Below are positions 1-7,979 of a DNA stretch of 64,000 bases, in pieces; within the stretch, counting starts at the first letter, position 1, and every line of letters begins with the position of its first letter. Origin of the DNA: Paenibacillaceae bacterium (GTDB lineage: Bacteria; Bacillota; Bacilli; Paenibacillales; Paenibacillaceae); assembly GCA_004134985.1 (NCBI GenBank), contig REGQ01000065.1, forward strand, positions 1 through 64,000, read 5' to 3'. The position numbers were made by a program, and so were the translations under genes. The notes below the pieces were generated by a model. The model made no database searches and had not been told where the DNA came from. It worked only from the letters and a program-made list of their open reading frames with translations.

Positions 1-98
1 CCAACGTAGCACCTATAACATCTTATTTTCTTTGTCCCGATGGAAAATCTTACTTACACAAACTTCTTGACGCTACCGGTTTGGGGGGATTTTCGGGT

Positions 99-122
99 AA
101 ATAGCGGAACGTGTGGCCGCTC
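99..122 (+). repeat. Single copy of dispersed 50-bp module (GGAACGT family)
   Basis: Bases 99-120 read AATAGCGGAACGTGTGGCCG and continue GC. The same core recurs at 9991-10170, 26674-26856, 41796-41870 and, in altered form, 14776-14858. Here only one module lies between the window start and the stop codon of the UPF0158 gene. Nothing else is recognisable in bases 1-98. Confidence 0.7.
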
Positions 123-158
123 GCGGCAAAGCTAACTAGTAACTGGCTGGTAACTGGC

Positions 159-536
159 TTAGTGAACCCTCAATTGATGCTCATTCAGCCAAGCTTCAAG
201 CTGCTCCCGTTTTACACGATGCTTGAACGCCAACCATTCCTTCCACAGATTCAAATTGTAAAGCGCATCCTTAAACTCACGAACCGGACGGTCAGTGCCC
301 AGTTCATTCATTAGCAAATGTTGCGCGGAAGGTTCCAACGTTTCAGCGAATTGGTTCATTATTGACCGTACATTTTCATATGTCGACAGTCCTGGCAGCG
401 CCAACAATCCCTCTGCATCGTCATAAACTCCCCGCTCATACTTTGTTACCACTTCCCCTGTTGCGATTCGCACGCGGTATTCGGCTTCTGAATCATCAGC
501 GACAATATTATCAATCAGTTTATCTGTAATTTGCAC
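159..536 (-). CDS. UPF0158 family protein
   Basis: 125-aa acidic cytoplasmic protein of unknown function, resembling the UPF0158 family: an N-terminal 'IDNIVADDSEAEYRVRIATG' stretch, where family members describe a target with a strand and acidic loop, then a helical C-terminal half rich in Trp, Phe and Arg/Lys (LWKEWLAFKHRVKREQ). The start is a GTG at 536; an AAGGAAG ribosome-binding site lies about 12 nt upstream, slightly far. No signal peptide or membrane segment. It stands alone, with the pncA-pncB operon upstream on the same strand. The family assignment is from general resemblance and no function is proposed. Confidence 0.7.
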   Translation of the reverse strand: MQITDKLIDNIVADDSEAEYRVRIATGEVVTKYERGVYDDAEGLLALPGLSTYENVRSIMNQFAETLEPSAQHLLMNELGTDRPVREFKDALYNLNLWKEWLAFKHRVKREQLEAWLNEHQLRVH

Positions 537-641
537 GCGCTGCTCTCACTTCCTTTGGAATCAGATTATTCGTATTATAACCCACATGAATCGATCCAAC
601 CCGAGCAGGGCAGAAGCAGCGTATTATCCGCCACTGCCAAT

Positions 642-696
642 CTCCAAAACAAAAGCCACTTCCGTTGGCTCATTGTCTGAGATCCAACGAAGTGGC
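642..696 (-). terminator. Rho-independent terminator of pncA-pncB
   Basis: Arms GCCACTTCCGTTGG (655-668) and CCAACGAAGTGGC (684-696) pair, with one bulge, around a 15-nt loop. On the minus strand the hairpin is followed by TTTTGTTTTGG. It lies just past the pncB stop at 708. Confidence 0.8.
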
Positions 697-707
697 TGAG
701 CAGTCAA

Positions 708-2153
708 TCAGGCCTGTTGATGCTCCTTGATCAGCTTCATCTTTAATTCCCAAGCCGTTACGCTGAGATCGACCGGATATTTCTCCGGGTTCAACTTGCG
801 CAGATACTCTGGCCAAAACGGTTGGAATTGCTTCTTGTGATAGTCTCTGATTTCCGCCAGCGAAGGCAGCTTATACTGCTGCTCCCCATTGCGAAATATC
901 GTTTGCAGCAGTGGGATTGCTTCGTATTGCTCAATATCTTTGCGCATAAACGGGTGCACCGGATCAAAGAGCGTTATTTTGCCTCCGCGCCGTACATCCT
1001 CTTCATGCTGCAAAGCAATATAGTCCGCTTCTGCCTTGCCTGTCTGCTTATTTATAATTCGGTATACTTCCTTCACTCCCGGCGTTGTTACTTTTTCGGG
1101 ATTGCCCGAGATTTTAACTACCGGCACCAGTTCCCCGCCGCGCTCTCTGGCAACCAGCTTGTAAACACCGCCCAGTGCAGGCTGATCCGCAGCAGTAATC
1201 AATTGCGTGCCGACTCCCCAGCTGTCAATGCGCGCGCCTTCCCCTTTCAGATTGAAAATGATATTCTCATCCAAATCATTCGACGCAACGATTTTCACAT
1301 AAGGCAATCCTGCATCATCCAGCATCGCCCGGGCTGTCTTCGACAGGTATGAGAGGTCGCCGCTATCAAGCCGGATGGCTGTCATACGCTTCCCCTGGGT
1401 TTCCATGCGCTTCGCTGTCTTGATGGCATGCGGCACCCCGCTGCGAATCGTATCATACGTATCAACCAGCAAAGTTACCTGGCCGGGCAGCGCATCGGCA
1501 AACTTGTCAAAAGCCTGCTGCTCGCTGTCATGCCCTTGCACCCATGCATGAGCATGCGTCCCTTTCGTCGGAATGCCGAACATCATCCCGGCCCGCAGAT
1601 TGGAGGTGCTATGGAAGCCGGCAATGTAAGCTGCACGCGCTCCCCACACAGCGGCATCGGCTTCCTGCGCTCTGCGCGTTCCAAATTCCATCAAATTATC
1701 CTCGCCTGCCACCTGTTTGATACGGGAAGCTTTGGTCGCAACCAGCGTCTGATAATTCAAGAAGTTAAGGACAGCCGTCTCGATGAGTTGAGCCTCGAAC
1801 ACCCGCGCCTCTACTCGCAGCAGCGGCTCATTGGCGAAAACCAGCGTCCCTTCAGGGACAGCATGCAGATCACCTGTAAAACGAAAGTGACGCAACTCAT
1901 TCAGAAATGCCTCATCATATTCTTCCTCCTGCTCACGCAAATAGGAGATTTCCTGATCTGTAAACCGCAAATTGTTAATGTAGTGCACAATTCGTTCCAG
2001 ACCTGCAGCCACGGCATACCCATTCCCAAATGGCAGCTTGCGAAAATAAGCTTCGAATACGGCCCGCTCTTGCAGCGATCCTTGCTTCCAATGCGCATAC
2101 ATCATATTTATTTGATATTTATCGGTGTGAAGTGTCAAATTTCCATAGTTCAT
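708..2153 (-). CDS. pncB: Nicotinate phosphoribosyltransferase
   Basis: Cytoplasmic enzyme of NAD salvage: nicotinate plus PRPP (ATP-driven) gives nicotinate mononucleotide. The 481-aa length fits the Firmicutes form (about 490). Visible family features are the N-terminal LHTDKYQINMMYAHW, the FRKLPFGNGYAVAAGLE stretch, the central GTHAHAWVQ and LLVDTYDT motifs (about residues 200-235) and IRLDSGDL, which lines the phosphoribosyl site. ATG at 2153 is preferred over the TTG 15 nt upstream because GGGAGG sits 7 nt before it. It follows pncA by 48 nt on the same strand, so nicotinamide deamidation and nicotinate capture are co-transcribed. A terminator follows the stop. Confidence 0.95.
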   Translation of the reverse strand: MNYGNLTLHTDKYQINMMYAHWKQGSLQERAVFEAYFRKLPFGNGYAVAAGLERIVHYINNLRFTDQEISYLREQEEEYDEAFLNELRHFRFTGDLHAVPEGTLVFANEPLLRVEARVFEAQLIETAVLNFLNYQTLVATKASRIKQVAGEDNLMEFGTRRAQEADAAVWGARAAYIAGFHSTSNLRAGMMFGIPTKGTHAHAWVQGHDSEQQAFDKFADALPGQVTLLVDTYDTIRSGVPHAIKTAKRMETQGKRMTAIRLDSGDLSYLSKTARAMLDDAGLPYVKIVASNDLDENIIFNLKGEGARIDSWGVGTQLITAADQPALGGVYKLVARERGGELVPVVKISGNPEKVTTPGVKEVYRIINKQTGKAEADYIALQHEEDVRRGGKITLFDPVHPFMRKDIEQYEAIPLLQTIFRNGEQQYKLPSLAEIRDYHKKQFQPFWPEYLRKLNPEKYPVDLSVTAWELKMKLIKEHQQA

Positions 2154-2201
2154 GCCGATCCCTCCCAATCTGATGTCGATTATCTATGATCGATTTTTCT
2201 A

Positions 2202-2747
2202 TTATTCACCTACAACACTTGCTCCCAGTACACCTTTGAAATGCTGCAGCGCCCAGTCATGTCCCTGTTCATTAAAGCTTGCTACCGCATCTTTGTGCAC
2301 AACGATTTGAAATCCTTTATTGTAAGCATCAACTGCCGTATGAAGCACGCAAATATCGGTACATACGCCAACCAGATGCAGTTCGGCAATACCTCTTTCC
2401 CTAAGCTTCAATTCCAGATCTGTCCCGGCAAAGGCGCTGTATCTCGTTTTATCCATCCAGTATACGGCCGGATTGTTTTGCAAACCTTCGAAGGTTCCTT
2501 TAAGCTTCCCATAAAGCTCGCGTCCAGCCGTCCCGCGCAGGTTGTGCGGCGGAAACAAACGGTGTTCCGGATGATACGCATCCTCTTCATCATGAAGATC
2601 TACTGCCATAACTACAACCTCACCTTCATCGGCGAACTGCTGTGTCAACTCGCTGATTCGCTGCTCAATATCGATAGCCGGCTGACCGCAAGGCAGCTTC
2701 CCGACTACAAAGTCCACCGTGTAATCAATCACAATCAATGCTTTCAT
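2202..2747 (-). CDS. pncA: Nicotinamidase (isochorismatase fold)
   Basis: Hydrolyses nicotinamide to nicotinate and ammonia, feeding the PncB next to it. The 181-aa protein has the cysteine-hydrolase triad: Asp8 in ALIVIDYTVDF, a Lys in YWMDKTRYSAF, and the nucleophile Cys in GVCTDICVLHTA. The VDLHDEEDAYHPEH segment supplies the usual metal-binding Asp/His cluster. The ATG at 2747 is chosen because AAGGAG lies 8 nt upstream; the GTG 9 nt earlier would be too close to it. First gene of a two-gene operon with pncB. Related isochorismatases share the fold, but the pncB neighbour favours nicotinamidase. Confidence 0.93.
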   Translation of the reverse strand: MKALIVIDYTVDFVVGKLPCGQPAIDIEQRISELTQQFADEGEVVVMAVDLHDEEDAYHPEHRLFPPHNLRGTAGRELYGKLKGTFEGLQNNPAVYWMDKTRYSAFAGTDLELKLRERGIAELHLVGVCTDICVLHTAVDAYNKGFQIVVHKDAVASFNEQGHDWALQHFKGVLGASVVGE

Positions 2748-2951
2748 CACGATCACTCCTTATTCAATACTTTCTAATTGATAATATCATTATGACATTA
2801 TAAAATAATTTGTCAAGTGTTTTCTGATTGTTCTTTTACTTCAACGCTCATCCAATCCTTTACAGTAGAAATGATCTTTAGTATGATAGATTAAGAATAT
2901 ACGTTCTCATTGAAAAAGTCATTTGGGCGGAATACGAAGGGAGGCATGCGA

Positions 2952-4103
2952 TTGGCTGTCAAAACCAAAATATTCATCAGCTCTGTAGGACAAGATGAAT
3001 TTATTCGGACTCGCAGCAATGTTTTTGATGAGCTGACCGGGATGGGACATGAGCCGCTTATGTATGAACGCAACTTCGGGCCGTGGGATTCCATGCGTAC
3101 CGCCATTCGGCGCTGTCTGGACAAAGTCGATGAATCGGATATTTTTTTACTGTTTATTAACGACAAGGCCGGGTCTTTCTACGAAAGCGCCGACCGCACG
3201 ATCACTCACTTGGAATTTATGCAAGCGTTTCAACAAAATAAAACCATTCTGACTTTTGTCGCAAGCACCGTGAAGAACAGCTATTTTTCAAATATCAAAG
3301 CGCTTATTGATGAGTATATCCATCATTACAAACATGAAAACGGCAAATACCCCCGTGCGGCGGAAATCGTAGGCCGATTGCGCCATCATGAGCGGGTTCC
3401 GTCCCATATCGATCCTTACGTGTGGTTTTTCATTCATGATCTTGTGGAAAAAGGCATCTACTTTGAAGAGCTGTCGCTTGGCGTCCCTATCGACTGGAAA
3501 GCCTACTTCAGCGATCTTCTGCGCCGGGGCGTGCTGCTGCTCCCTCTGGAAAACTATTTCGAAGTGACGGCGAAATCGCTGAACCGGCATGAGCAATTCT
3601 ATGAATTTGTTATGAGCTGCCAACCCGCAATCTCCCTTTCAGAGCAGCATATTGAATCTTTTCTCACCATCATTATGAAAAGCATGGACGGTGGGACAAT
3701 CAGCCATCATTATGGCGAATACCTTGCCGAAGACATCGGCACCTATGGACCATGCTCGGCCGTCACCTTGTTCAAGCGGCTAGGTAGCCAGCTTGTCTTC
3801 GTCGCCAAATCCGGTGCAGCAGCGGGCAAACCCCGCTACCAGCTTGACGCTCCAGGGTCCTATGTTGCAATCACATACCGGACGCCGCATCCTGAGCAGG
3901 TTTTCTTCAAGGAAGACAACCTTACCTTCTATTTGTGCCTGAAGATCGGCAATTGCGTGCTGACAATGCATTTCCCCGGTGATGAAACATGGAATAATGA
4001 TCGGTTTATGGCTTTCCGAGACAGTATTTTATATGGTATAATTACAAAAAATCCATTAATGCTTGAGTATGTGCGTGGATTAATCGGAGGGATGCAGCTG
4101 TGA
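2952..4103 (+). CDS. DUF4062 domain-containing protein
   Basis: 383-aa protein. The first 100 residues match the DUF4062 pattern: KTKIFISSVGQDEFIRTRS, then GHEPLMYERNF, then DESDIFLLFINDKAG and THLEFMQAF. The domain has a TIR/STIR-like nucleotide-related fold and is often N-terminal in signalling or defence proteins. The remaining 280 residues are not recognised; they contain no ATPase or protease motif. A TTG at 2952 is the likely start, with GGGAGG 7 nt upstream; ATG 2946 is only 1 nt from that site. The last bases overlap the next small ORF (GTGA), so the two are probably translated together. A defence or stress role is only inference. Confidence 0.8.
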   Translation: MAVKTKIFISSVGQDEFIRTRSNVFDELTGMGHEPLMYERNFGPWDSMRTAIRRCLDKVDESDIFLLFINDKAGSFYESADRTITHLEFMQAFQQNKTILTFVASTVKNSYFSNIKALIDEYIHHYKHENGKYPRAAEIVGRLRHHERVPSHIDPYVWFFIHDLVEKGIYFEELSLGVPIDWKAYFSDLLRRGVLLLPLENYFEVTAKSLNRHEQFYEFVMSCQPAISLSEQHIESFLTIIMKSMDGGTISHHYGEYLAEDIGTYGPCSAVTLFKRLGSQLVFVAKSGAAAGKPRYQLDAPGSYVAITYRTPHPEQVFFKEDNLTFYLCLKIGNCVLTMHFPGDETWNNDRFMAFRDSILYGIITKNPLMLEYVRGLIGGMQL

Positions 4104-4300
4104 GTACAATCGTATTCGTATCCAAAAATGGTGAAATATCCGAGGCCGTTGGCGCGCAGCCCCGCGATGCTTTATTGTTCGCCGCCCTTCCCAAAAGCAG
4201 CGCCCAAATGCTCGCGGAGCAGCGTCTTGCCAGCAGGCAGGCAAGTCAGCTCATTAAAGCCAGATTTGCAATTGCGACCAAGCGTCACGCCCCGGTCTGA
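4100..4300 (+). CDS. Small hypothetical protein coupled to DUF4062 gene
   Basis: 66-aa ORF starting at GTG 4100, which overlaps the upstream TGA by four bases, with GGAGGG about 10 nt before it. The product (STIVFVSKNGEISEAVG, then an Ala/Ser/Gln-rich helical part ending KARFAIATKRHAPV) has no signal peptide or membrane segment and is not recognised. A strong terminator 30 nt past its stop shows that the transcript ends here, which supports a real two-gene unit. Confidence 0.6.
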   Translation: MSTIVFVSKNGEISEAVGAQPRDALLFAALPKSSAQMLAEQRLASRQASQLIKARFAIATKRHAPV

Positions 4301-4329
4301 TTTCACTCATAATTAACGTTAACTTATTG

Positions 4330-4368
4330 AAAATGCTGACCGGCAGTTTGCCGAGTCAGCATTTTTTC
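4330..4368 (+). terminator. Rho-independent terminator
   Basis: AAAATGCTGAC pairs with GTCAGCATTTT, with an inner CGGCA-GTT-TGCCG hairpin, followed by TTTTTT. It ends the DUF4062/small-ORF transcript; the A-rich left arm could also serve the convergent heparinase gene. Confidence 0.85.
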
Positions 4369-4466
4369 TATTAGCCTATTCACAAACAACATTGAAGTTG
4401 GCTGGTTACATGCACATCTTCGCCTTGCCCGGCCACATCCAACCACACTCAGTCTCATTCCCTTTA

Positions 4467-6662
4467 TCAGGCTTTATCTTCCCACATGCGCCACTTGTGA
4501 TCAGACTGCTTCCAGGTTCCTGTTTCAAATACGTACACCGACATCGGCGGAGCCTGGAACAACGTGCGGTTCCCATACATCAGACCGCTCCCGTTCAACA
4601 GCCCATAGCACACCTTGTCATCGCCCTCATTGTCCGATACAAAAGCAAAATCGGCATCGGTCGTTATTTTCTCGTAGCTGCGCTTGCCGTCCGCCCATGA
4701 ATATCGCGGGTAGACAGCATCTTCAAGCAAACCCGATTCCAGATTCAGCTTATAAGCGAAAGATATCGTTTTGCCCCCATTGCGATACTCCAGGGACAAC
4801 CGATTTCCCCGCCCATCCTGATCAGGAATGACAGTGACACGGCCGGTTAGGTCTGCTGGCGACTGCTGCCGTTCATGCGGCGTCAAGACAGTAACGAATA
4901 CCGAGCTGCTGCCTTCGGAAAACAGTCGCTCATCCCATTCATAGATCATTTCTCCCTGGCCGTAGCAGCGCTTGATCGTCTCGCTGCCGATGCTGCGGGT
5001 TGATCCGGGAAATTCGATCAGCAAGGCGAGATTGTCCTTGTTGCGGTATGGATGAAGGTCTCCTGGCCCCCGATGGATATGGGTAACACAAGTGTCCAAA
5101 TACGCTTCGCCACGCTCAAGCACCTCGCCGGTATGCCACAGATTGGCGGTACTTACGGTCTGCGTCACTTCCGATCGCGCCCAATCGACGATAATAAATA
5201 CATCATCCGACTTCAGATAGGTGATATGTCGCTCCCATGTCATCTGTCTGGCCGGTTCATAGAGCCGGGTTCGACTGTAGTCAAGCTGCTCAAATGTTTG
5301 AAAGTGCAGCTTTTCCGTAACGGCTTTCTTATAGGCTCCGCTGTCATGCAAGAAATGATAGGCAGACTCGCTCTTCCCTTTTCGCCCGTCACGAAAAACA
5401 AGCCGGTTATGGTAAATATCATTGCGGTATTTGCCGTTAGGCGCCTGCTCGCGATAGCCCCCGTCATGCAGCAAAATGCATTGATCCTTCACCAGAAGGG
5501 AAATCGCATTTTCATCGCTGTGGCCATGATGTGTTTTTTCTGCCGCCGCCGAAATCGTATGCTGCAAATAGGTGCGGGGAATCTTCGCATAATCCCCTTC
5601 ATCCCGGTAATTAAGCAGCAGATAGACAGCGCTTTCTTCCCAGCCGCTGCGCATTGCGATTTTTTTGCCAATGAGATCCTCAAGCAGTTCTTCGCTTCCC
5701 GAATCGGGCCGAACCGGCTGAATCCTGTCATCAGACCACGCATAAGCATAGGTGAAATAAGCAGCCAGATAAGGAGAGGCTTCCTCGCCTTCCTGCGCCA
5801 TTGCGAACCGCCATATTTGTTCCGCCGCATATTTCATCTGTCCAGAATGATACACGGCTGCCCCTTTCTCCAGACAGGCAAGCCACAAATACCAGAAAGA
5901 GTTGAAATGCGCATCGCCAAAATCCGGGATTTGACCATACGGCGTAATTAAGCGGGTCATATAGTCAAAGTAGTAACGGGTTTGCGGCAGTGCGAAATAG
6001 GCATCCTCCCTGCTTGCGGAACGGGCATATTCCAGACATGAAGCCAGCCACAGGGGCAAATACAATTGGGCATCCTCAATTGACCATTGTCCGATTGAGC
6101 CTTCAGCCAAGCTGTGACGCAATTTGTTCCAGCGGTCTGTCTCTTCGTTGACGCCCAGCGCCTCAATTGCCAGAGATAGCGTCCATACCCGCAGCATCGA
6201 TCGGTTATGTGCACCCCATTCTGGATAATGGAACAAGGCATTAATGCAGCTGCGAATCGCCGCCTCCACCTGCAGTTTTTCTTCCGGAGCGAATACGCCG
6301 CTATCCTTCACATCAAGATATCCGCCAATATAATGCTGTCCCTGAAACATCGGTTCCACAACGGGCACACCATTGGCATACTCAGGATGGCGTGCCTTTT
6401 CCTCCGAAGTAACAATCGACGTATAGCCGCACGCGTCCAGAAGCGCACGTTTGGCTTGCTCTGCATACGACATGTCTTTGGTCACTTGATACATAAACCC
6501 TTCCAGCTTGGCTTGCAAGGCAATATTTCCTGGCGCAGTATAAGTACCCAGAAACCGTTCCGGGTCATAAGCTGCCCGCCATGCTGCAATTTGCGTATCA
6601 TAGGAGGCACGGCCTGTATGGACAGCGCGCTCAATGTATTGCCGATAAATGGTTTTGTTCAT
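4467..6662 (-). CDS. Heparinase II/III-like polysaccharide lyase
   Basis: 731-aa protein with the two-domain layout of heparinase II/III-type lyases: an (alpha/alpha) barrel over about residues 1-350 (PEWGAHNRSMLRVW, NSFWYLWLACLEKGA) and a C-terminal beta-sandwich. The family hallmark HHGHSDENAISLLV, followed by LLHDGGYR, is at about residues 385-415. Lyases of this family eliminate at uronic-acid residues to leave unsaturated oligosaccharides. No signal peptide is visible, so it probably works on imported oligosaccharides. It lies 67 nt after a GH105 gene, whose product removes unsaturated uronyl ends, so the two act in sequence. The exact polymer cannot be read from sequence. Confidence 0.85.
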   Translation of the reverse strand: MNKTIYRQYIERAVHTGRASYDTQIAAWRAAYDPERFLGTYTAPGNIALQAKLEGFMYQVTKDMSYAEQAKRALLDACGYTSIVTSEEKARHPEYANGVPVVEPMFQGQHYIGGYLDVKDSGVFAPEEKLQVEAAIRSCINALFHYPEWGAHNRSMLRVWTLSLAIEALGVNEETDRWNKLRHSLAEGSIGQWSIEDAQLYLPLWLASCLEYARSASREDAYFALPQTRYYFDYMTRLITPYGQIPDFGDAHFNSFWYLWLACLEKGAAVYHSGQMKYAAEQIWRFAMAQEGEEASPYLAAYFTYAYAWSDDRIQPVRPDSGSEELLEDLIGKKIAMRSGWEESAVYLLLNYRDEGDYAKIPRTYLQHTISAAAEKTHHGHSDENAISLLVKDQCILLHDGGYREQAPNGKYRNDIYHNRLVFRDGRKGKSESAYHFLHDSGAYKKAVTEKLHFQTFEQLDYSRTRLYEPARQMTWERHITYLKSDDVFIIVDWARSEVTQTVSTANLWHTGEVLERGEAYLDTCVTHIHRGPGDLHPYRNKDNLALLIEFPGSTRSIGSETIKRCYGQGEMIYEWDERLFSEGSSSVFVTVLTPHERQQSPADLTGRVTVIPDQDGRGNRLSLEYRNGGKTISFAYKLNLESGLLEDAVYPRYSWADGKRSYEKITTDADFAFVSDNEGDDKVCYGLLNGSGLMYGNRTLFQAPPMSVYVFETGTWKQSDHKWRMWEDKA

Positions 6663-6729
6663 GGAATGTCACCTTTCCCACGCCGTTCTGCAGGCGGGAA
6701 GCTCTGGTTTTTGAGTACCCAATTATCAA

Positions 6730-7806
6730 CTATCCGTTGTCATAATGCTTCAAGCCCTCTACCAGCATCAGCAGCGCCATCGATTGCCCATACGGCATCG
6801 GACAAACAGCTATATCCTTATAAAATTGCAATGTATGCCCCATGCTGGTGCCATAGGAAACCCCTTGCACCGCTCCCTGCTCATCAATGCAGCCAATCAC
6901 CGCTTGCAGCGCTTTCATACCGCATTCGCGATATTGCTCACTTATATAGCCCATCCGGACCGCCTTCAAAATCCCGTAGGCGAAGCCTGCTGTCGCCGAT
7001 GTTTCCTCATATGAATCGGGATCATCGAGCAGCGTATGCCACATCCCGCTTGCAGCCTGAAGTTCTGCAAGCTTGCGTACTTGCCGCTCCAGCGAGGTAA
7101 GCATAAACTTTTTGACGCCATACGGCAGTTCGACGATTTCGAGATAATCGACCAATCCTGCAGTGTACCAGGAGTTTCCACGCCCCCAGAGCGCCCGCGC
7201 AAAGTTGTCATTGCGTTCAAATGACCAACCATGAAAAAACAGACCGGTTTCGGTATCTGTCAAATATTTCAGATGGACAAGGAACTGATGAATACTCTCC
7301 TGCACATAGTCGTCTTTGTCGAGCAGCACGCCCATTCTGCCTAGGAAAAGAACGGTCATATACAGCGTATCGTCCCAAAGCTCTCCTTCATTGTCGCCGT
7401 CAATCGTTACATGGGTAATGCCCGCCTCCGGGGTACGGGGCATCTCGTTGGCAGCATAGGCTGCCCATTCCCGGCAAATATCCATATAAACTTCGTTTGG
7501 CGTTTCTTCAATCAAGTAGCTGAGCGTCAGCAGCGGGCACATTGTATTGACATTTTTGCCCGGCAATCCTTCCCGAATCCGGCTATCGAACCAGTCGGTC
7601 AAGTAATTCAATATTGCCTTGTCGCCTGTTTCCTTGTAGTGCAAATAGAGTGAAAACAAGCCTACCCCTTGCGACCAATCCCAGTTATCCATACGGATAA
7701 GGCTAATTGACGGGCGTTCTGTAAAACCCGCCTCCAAGTTTTGCATCCCTGCTACAACCTTGCGGATCAACCCTTCCACTTGCTCACGCTGCACTGTAAT
7801 TTCCAT
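6730..7806 (-). CDS. GH105/GH88 unsaturated uronyl hydrolase (YteR/YesR-like)
   Basis: 358-aa (alpha/alpha)6-barrel protein that hydrates and releases 4,5-unsaturated uronic acid from lyase-generated oligosaccharides. Family signs are DNWDWSQGVGLFSLYLHY near residue 40, GELWDDTLYMTVLFLGR near 145 (catalytic Asp in WDDTLYM), ALWGRGNSWY near 210 and TSATAGFAYGILKAV. No signal peptide. The start has CTGGAGGTG 8 nt upstream. It sits between the AraC-type regulator and the lyase on one strand. About 18 nt before the start, AAAGCGCTTG resembles the core of a CcpA site, but the match is too weak to call. Confidence 0.9.
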   Translation of the reverse strand: MEITVQREQVEGLIRKVVAGMQNLEAGFTERPSISLIRMDNWDWSQGVGLFSLYLHYKETGDKAILNYLTDWFDSRIREGLPGKNVNTMCPLLTLSYLIEETPNEVYMDICREWAAYAANEMPRTPEAGITHVTIDGDNEGELWDDTLYMTVLFLGRMGVLLDKDDYVQESIHQFLVHLKYLTDTETGLFFHGWSFERNDNFARALWGRGNSWYTAGLVDYLEIVELPYGVKKFMLTSLERQVRKLAELQAASGMWHTLLDDPDSYEETSATAGFAYGILKAVRMGYISEQYRECGMKALQAVIGCIDEQGAVQGVSYGTSMGHTLQFYKDIAVCPMPYGQSMALLMLVEGLKHYDNG

Positions 7807-7979
7807 GCTTGCACCTCCAGTAGTAAAGCGCTTGTATCCGCTGTTTGAAGCTTGAGCGCAGCTCTCGCCTTTGATGATCGGGAGAGCAGCATTCGATTCG
7901 TGATCAGGGACAATTTTTACGCTATCTTCACTTTAAACGGGGATGTAAGCGGTTAAAATACCGAATTCTTATTATTTTA

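Noticed and set aside
5052-5951. 299-codon plus-strand ORF
   Set aside because: Antisense to the well-supported heparinase-like gene, with no start signal or recognisable product.
7822-7838. CcpA-like site AAAGCGCTTG before the GH105 gene
   Set aside because: Three mismatches in conserved outer positions; kept only as a remark in the gene entry.
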